From Plantibacter sp050587525 (GTDB lineage: Bacteria; Actinomycetota; Actinomycetes; Actinomycetales; Microbacteriaceae): a stretch of DNA of 64,000 nt. The notes beneath the pieces were generated by a model that ran no database searches, was not told the DNA's origin, and saw nothing but the letters and a program-made list of their open reading frames with translations. A program made the translations under genes and the position numbers. The DNA is taken from contig NZ_JBOBFT010000007.1 of NCBI RefSeq assembly GCF_050587525.1, forward strand, positions 202,960 to 266,959, read 5' to 3'. The number at the start of each line of letters is the position of its first letter. Position 1 is the stretch's first letter. Of this stretch, positions 62,711 through 64,000 are shown in pieces.

Positions 62711-64000
62711 ATGACAGAAATCTCCTTCGACGCCCTCGGCGTCCCAGCGCCGATCGTCGCCGTCCTCGCAAAAGACGGCAAGACGAGCGCGTTCCCCATT
62801 CAGATCGACACGCTCCCCGACACCCTCGGCGGACGCGACGTCCTCGGCCGCGGCAAGACCGGCTCCGGTAAGACCCTCGCCTTCAGCATCCCCATGGTCG
62901 CGCGCCTCGGCGGCTCCCTCGCAGGCGGCAAGCGCCGCCCGGGCCGTCCCCTCGGCCTCGTCCTCGCACCGACCCGTGAGCTCGCCACCCAGATCGCAGC
63001 CGTCATGCAGCCCCTCGCGGGCGCATACGGCCTGAAGACCACCACGATCTTCGGCGGCGTCTCGCAGAAGCGCCAGGAGGAAGCCCTCCGCGCCGGCGTC
63101 GACATCGTCATCGCGTGCCCCGGCCGCCTCGAGGACCTCATGAAGCAGGGCTTCGTGAACCTCGACGCCGTCGAGATCACCGTCCTCGACGAAGCCGACC
63201 ACATGGCCGACCTCGGCTTCCTGCCCGTCGTCACCCGCATCCTCGACAAGACGCCCCGCGGCGGCCAGCGCCTCCTGTTCTCGGCGACGCTCGACAACGG
63301 CGTGGACAAGCTCGTCCGCAAGTTCCTCCAGAACGAGGTCCTGCACTCGGTCGACGAGGCCAACTCCCCCGTCGCCGCGATGACGCACCACGTCTTCACG
63401 ACGCCGTCCGTCGAGTCGAAGAACGACCTCATCCAGGCGCTCGCGTCCGGCAGCGGTCGTCGCATCCTCTTCATGCGCACGAAGCACCACGCCAAGAAGC
63501 TCGCGAAGAAGCTCACCGACTCCGGCATCCCCGCCGTCGACCTGCACGGCAACCTCTCGCAGGTCGCCCGTGACCGCAACCTCGCCGCGTTCAGCGCTGG
63601 CACCGCGAAGGTCCTCGTCGCCACCGACGTCGCAGCCCGCGGCGTCCACGTCGACGACGTCGAGCTCGTCATCCACGTCGACCCGCCGACCGAGCACAAG
63701 GCGTACCTGCACCGCTCGGGCCGCACGGCTCGCGCAGGCAGCGCCGGCGACGTCGTCACGATCGCGCTCCCCGCGCAGATGAGCGACCTCAAGTCCCTCC
63801 TCCGCAAGGCCGACATCACCGTGACCCCGCAGGCCGTGACCGCGACGTCGGCTCCCGTCGTCGAGCTCATCGGCGAGGTCGCCGCATACGTCAAGCCGGC
63901 TCCCCGCCAGGCCGAGCCGCAGGGCGGCGGACGCTCGCAGGGCGCCAACGCTCAGCGCAAGCGGTCCGCACGCGGCGACTCCGCCGGTGGCGGTCGCGGC
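62711..64000 (+). CDS. DEAD-box ATP-dependent RNA helicase (runs off the right edge)
   Basis: The first 430 residues of a DEAD-box helicase that remodels RNA, for example in ribosome assembly or cold adaptation. Motifs: Q region (FPIQ), Walker A GRGKTGSGKT (GSGKT at 51-55; the usual AxTGSGKT varies), PTREL, CPGR (normally TPGR), DEAD (160-163), SAT (191-193) and HRSGRTARAG. The end in view is a Gly/Arg/Gln-rich RNA-binding tail (RQAEPQGGGRSQG). The ATG at 62711 has only a weak upstream GAAAG. The stop codon lies outside the window. Confidence 0.95.
   Translation, partial: MTEISFDALGVPAPIVAVLAKDGKTSAFPIQIDTLPDTLGGRDVLGRGKTGSGKTLAFSIPMVARLGGSLAGGKRRPGRPLGLVLAPTRELATQIAAVMQPLAGAYGLKTTTIFGGVSQKRQEEALRAGVDIVIACPGRLEDLMKQGFVNLDAVEITVLDEADHMADLGFLPVVTRILDKTPRGGQRLLFSATLDNGVDKLVRKFLQNEVLHSVDEANSPVAAMTHHVFTTPSVESKNDLIQALASGSGRRILFMRTKHHAKKLAKKLTDSGIPAVDLHGNLSQVARDRNLAAFSAGTAKVLVATDVAARGVHVDDVELVIHVDPPTEHKAYLHRSGRTARAGSAGDVVTIALPAQMSDLKSLLRKADITVTPQAVTATSAPVVELIGEVAAYVKPAPRQAEPQGGGRSQGANAQRKRSARGDSAGGGRG

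Overview
The window comes from a high-GC Gram-positive bacterium. RpoB, RpoC, S12 and S7 are actinobacterial in length and sequence, codons are strongly G/C-ending, and start codons include many GTG and several TTG. The family looks like Microbacteriaceae (Curtobacterium/Clavibacter/Plantibacter-like). I cannot name the genus from sequence alone. No tRNA, rRNA or CRISPR array was seen.

Layout. (1) 1-1209, minus strand: the str operon rpsL-rpsG-fusA, with fusA running off the left edge. (2) About 1.5-33.1 kb, minus strand: a surface-signalling and secretion block. It contains a type VII-like export module: an EssC-type FHA/FtsK ATPase, a WXG100-size protein, a second WXG-like protein and a probable secreted alpha/beta-hydrolase. 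This sits next to a phospho-signalling and cell-surface module: PP2C phosphatase, FHA proteins, Ser/Thr kinase, an FHA-HTH regulator, a 1752-residue Ig/FN3 protein, MoxR ATPase, DUF58 and a transglutaminase-like protein. The second module matches the gene content of the bifidobacterial PFNA cluster (kinase, FN3, AAA-ATPase, DUF58, transglutaminase). A DUF222/HNH endonuclease gene bordered by repeat arrays interrupts the export module at 23.3-25.4 kb. (3) 33.4-35.0 kb: a secreted amidase and a membrane-anchored protein. (4) 35.2-42.6 kb: rpoC and rpoB, both starting with TTG. The rpoB promoter lies back-to-back with that of a divergent spermidine-synthase-like gene whose leader holds an 88-bp inverted repeat. 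(5) 43.0-48.3 kb: small housekeeping and unknown genes (SprT-like, DUF1697, VOC, DinB, DUF427, ComB-like, EVE, SRPBCC-like). (6) 48.3-50.8 kb: a large secreted esterase with a beta-propeller and a cell-wall-type tail. (7) 50.9-62.2 kb, minus strand: a LacI-controlled catabolic operon with two ABC permeases, a solute-binding lipoprotein, an ADP-ribosylglycohydrolase, a three-part ADP-ribosylglycohydrolase/TIM-barrel/FGE-like fusion, a class III CoA-transferase and a CitE-like CoA lyase. (8) 62.7 kb to the right end: a DEAD-box RNA helicase, truncated by the window edge.

Most interesting points. First, an 18-bp palindrome (ATGGGGAGNNCTCCCCAT) occurs upstream of three genes of the export block, exactly 22 bp before a -10-like hexamer each time, perfect at two sites and 16/18 at the third. 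This suggests one activator controlling the system. Second, the catabolic operon has four consecutive genes joined by 4-base overlaps, including an unusual trimodular enzyme. It looks like an uptake and degradation route for an unidentified glycosyl or ribosyl conjugate. Third, a 50-bp unit containing a ribosome binding site and start codon is tandemly multiplied between the two permease genes and creates a 17-codon mini-gene.
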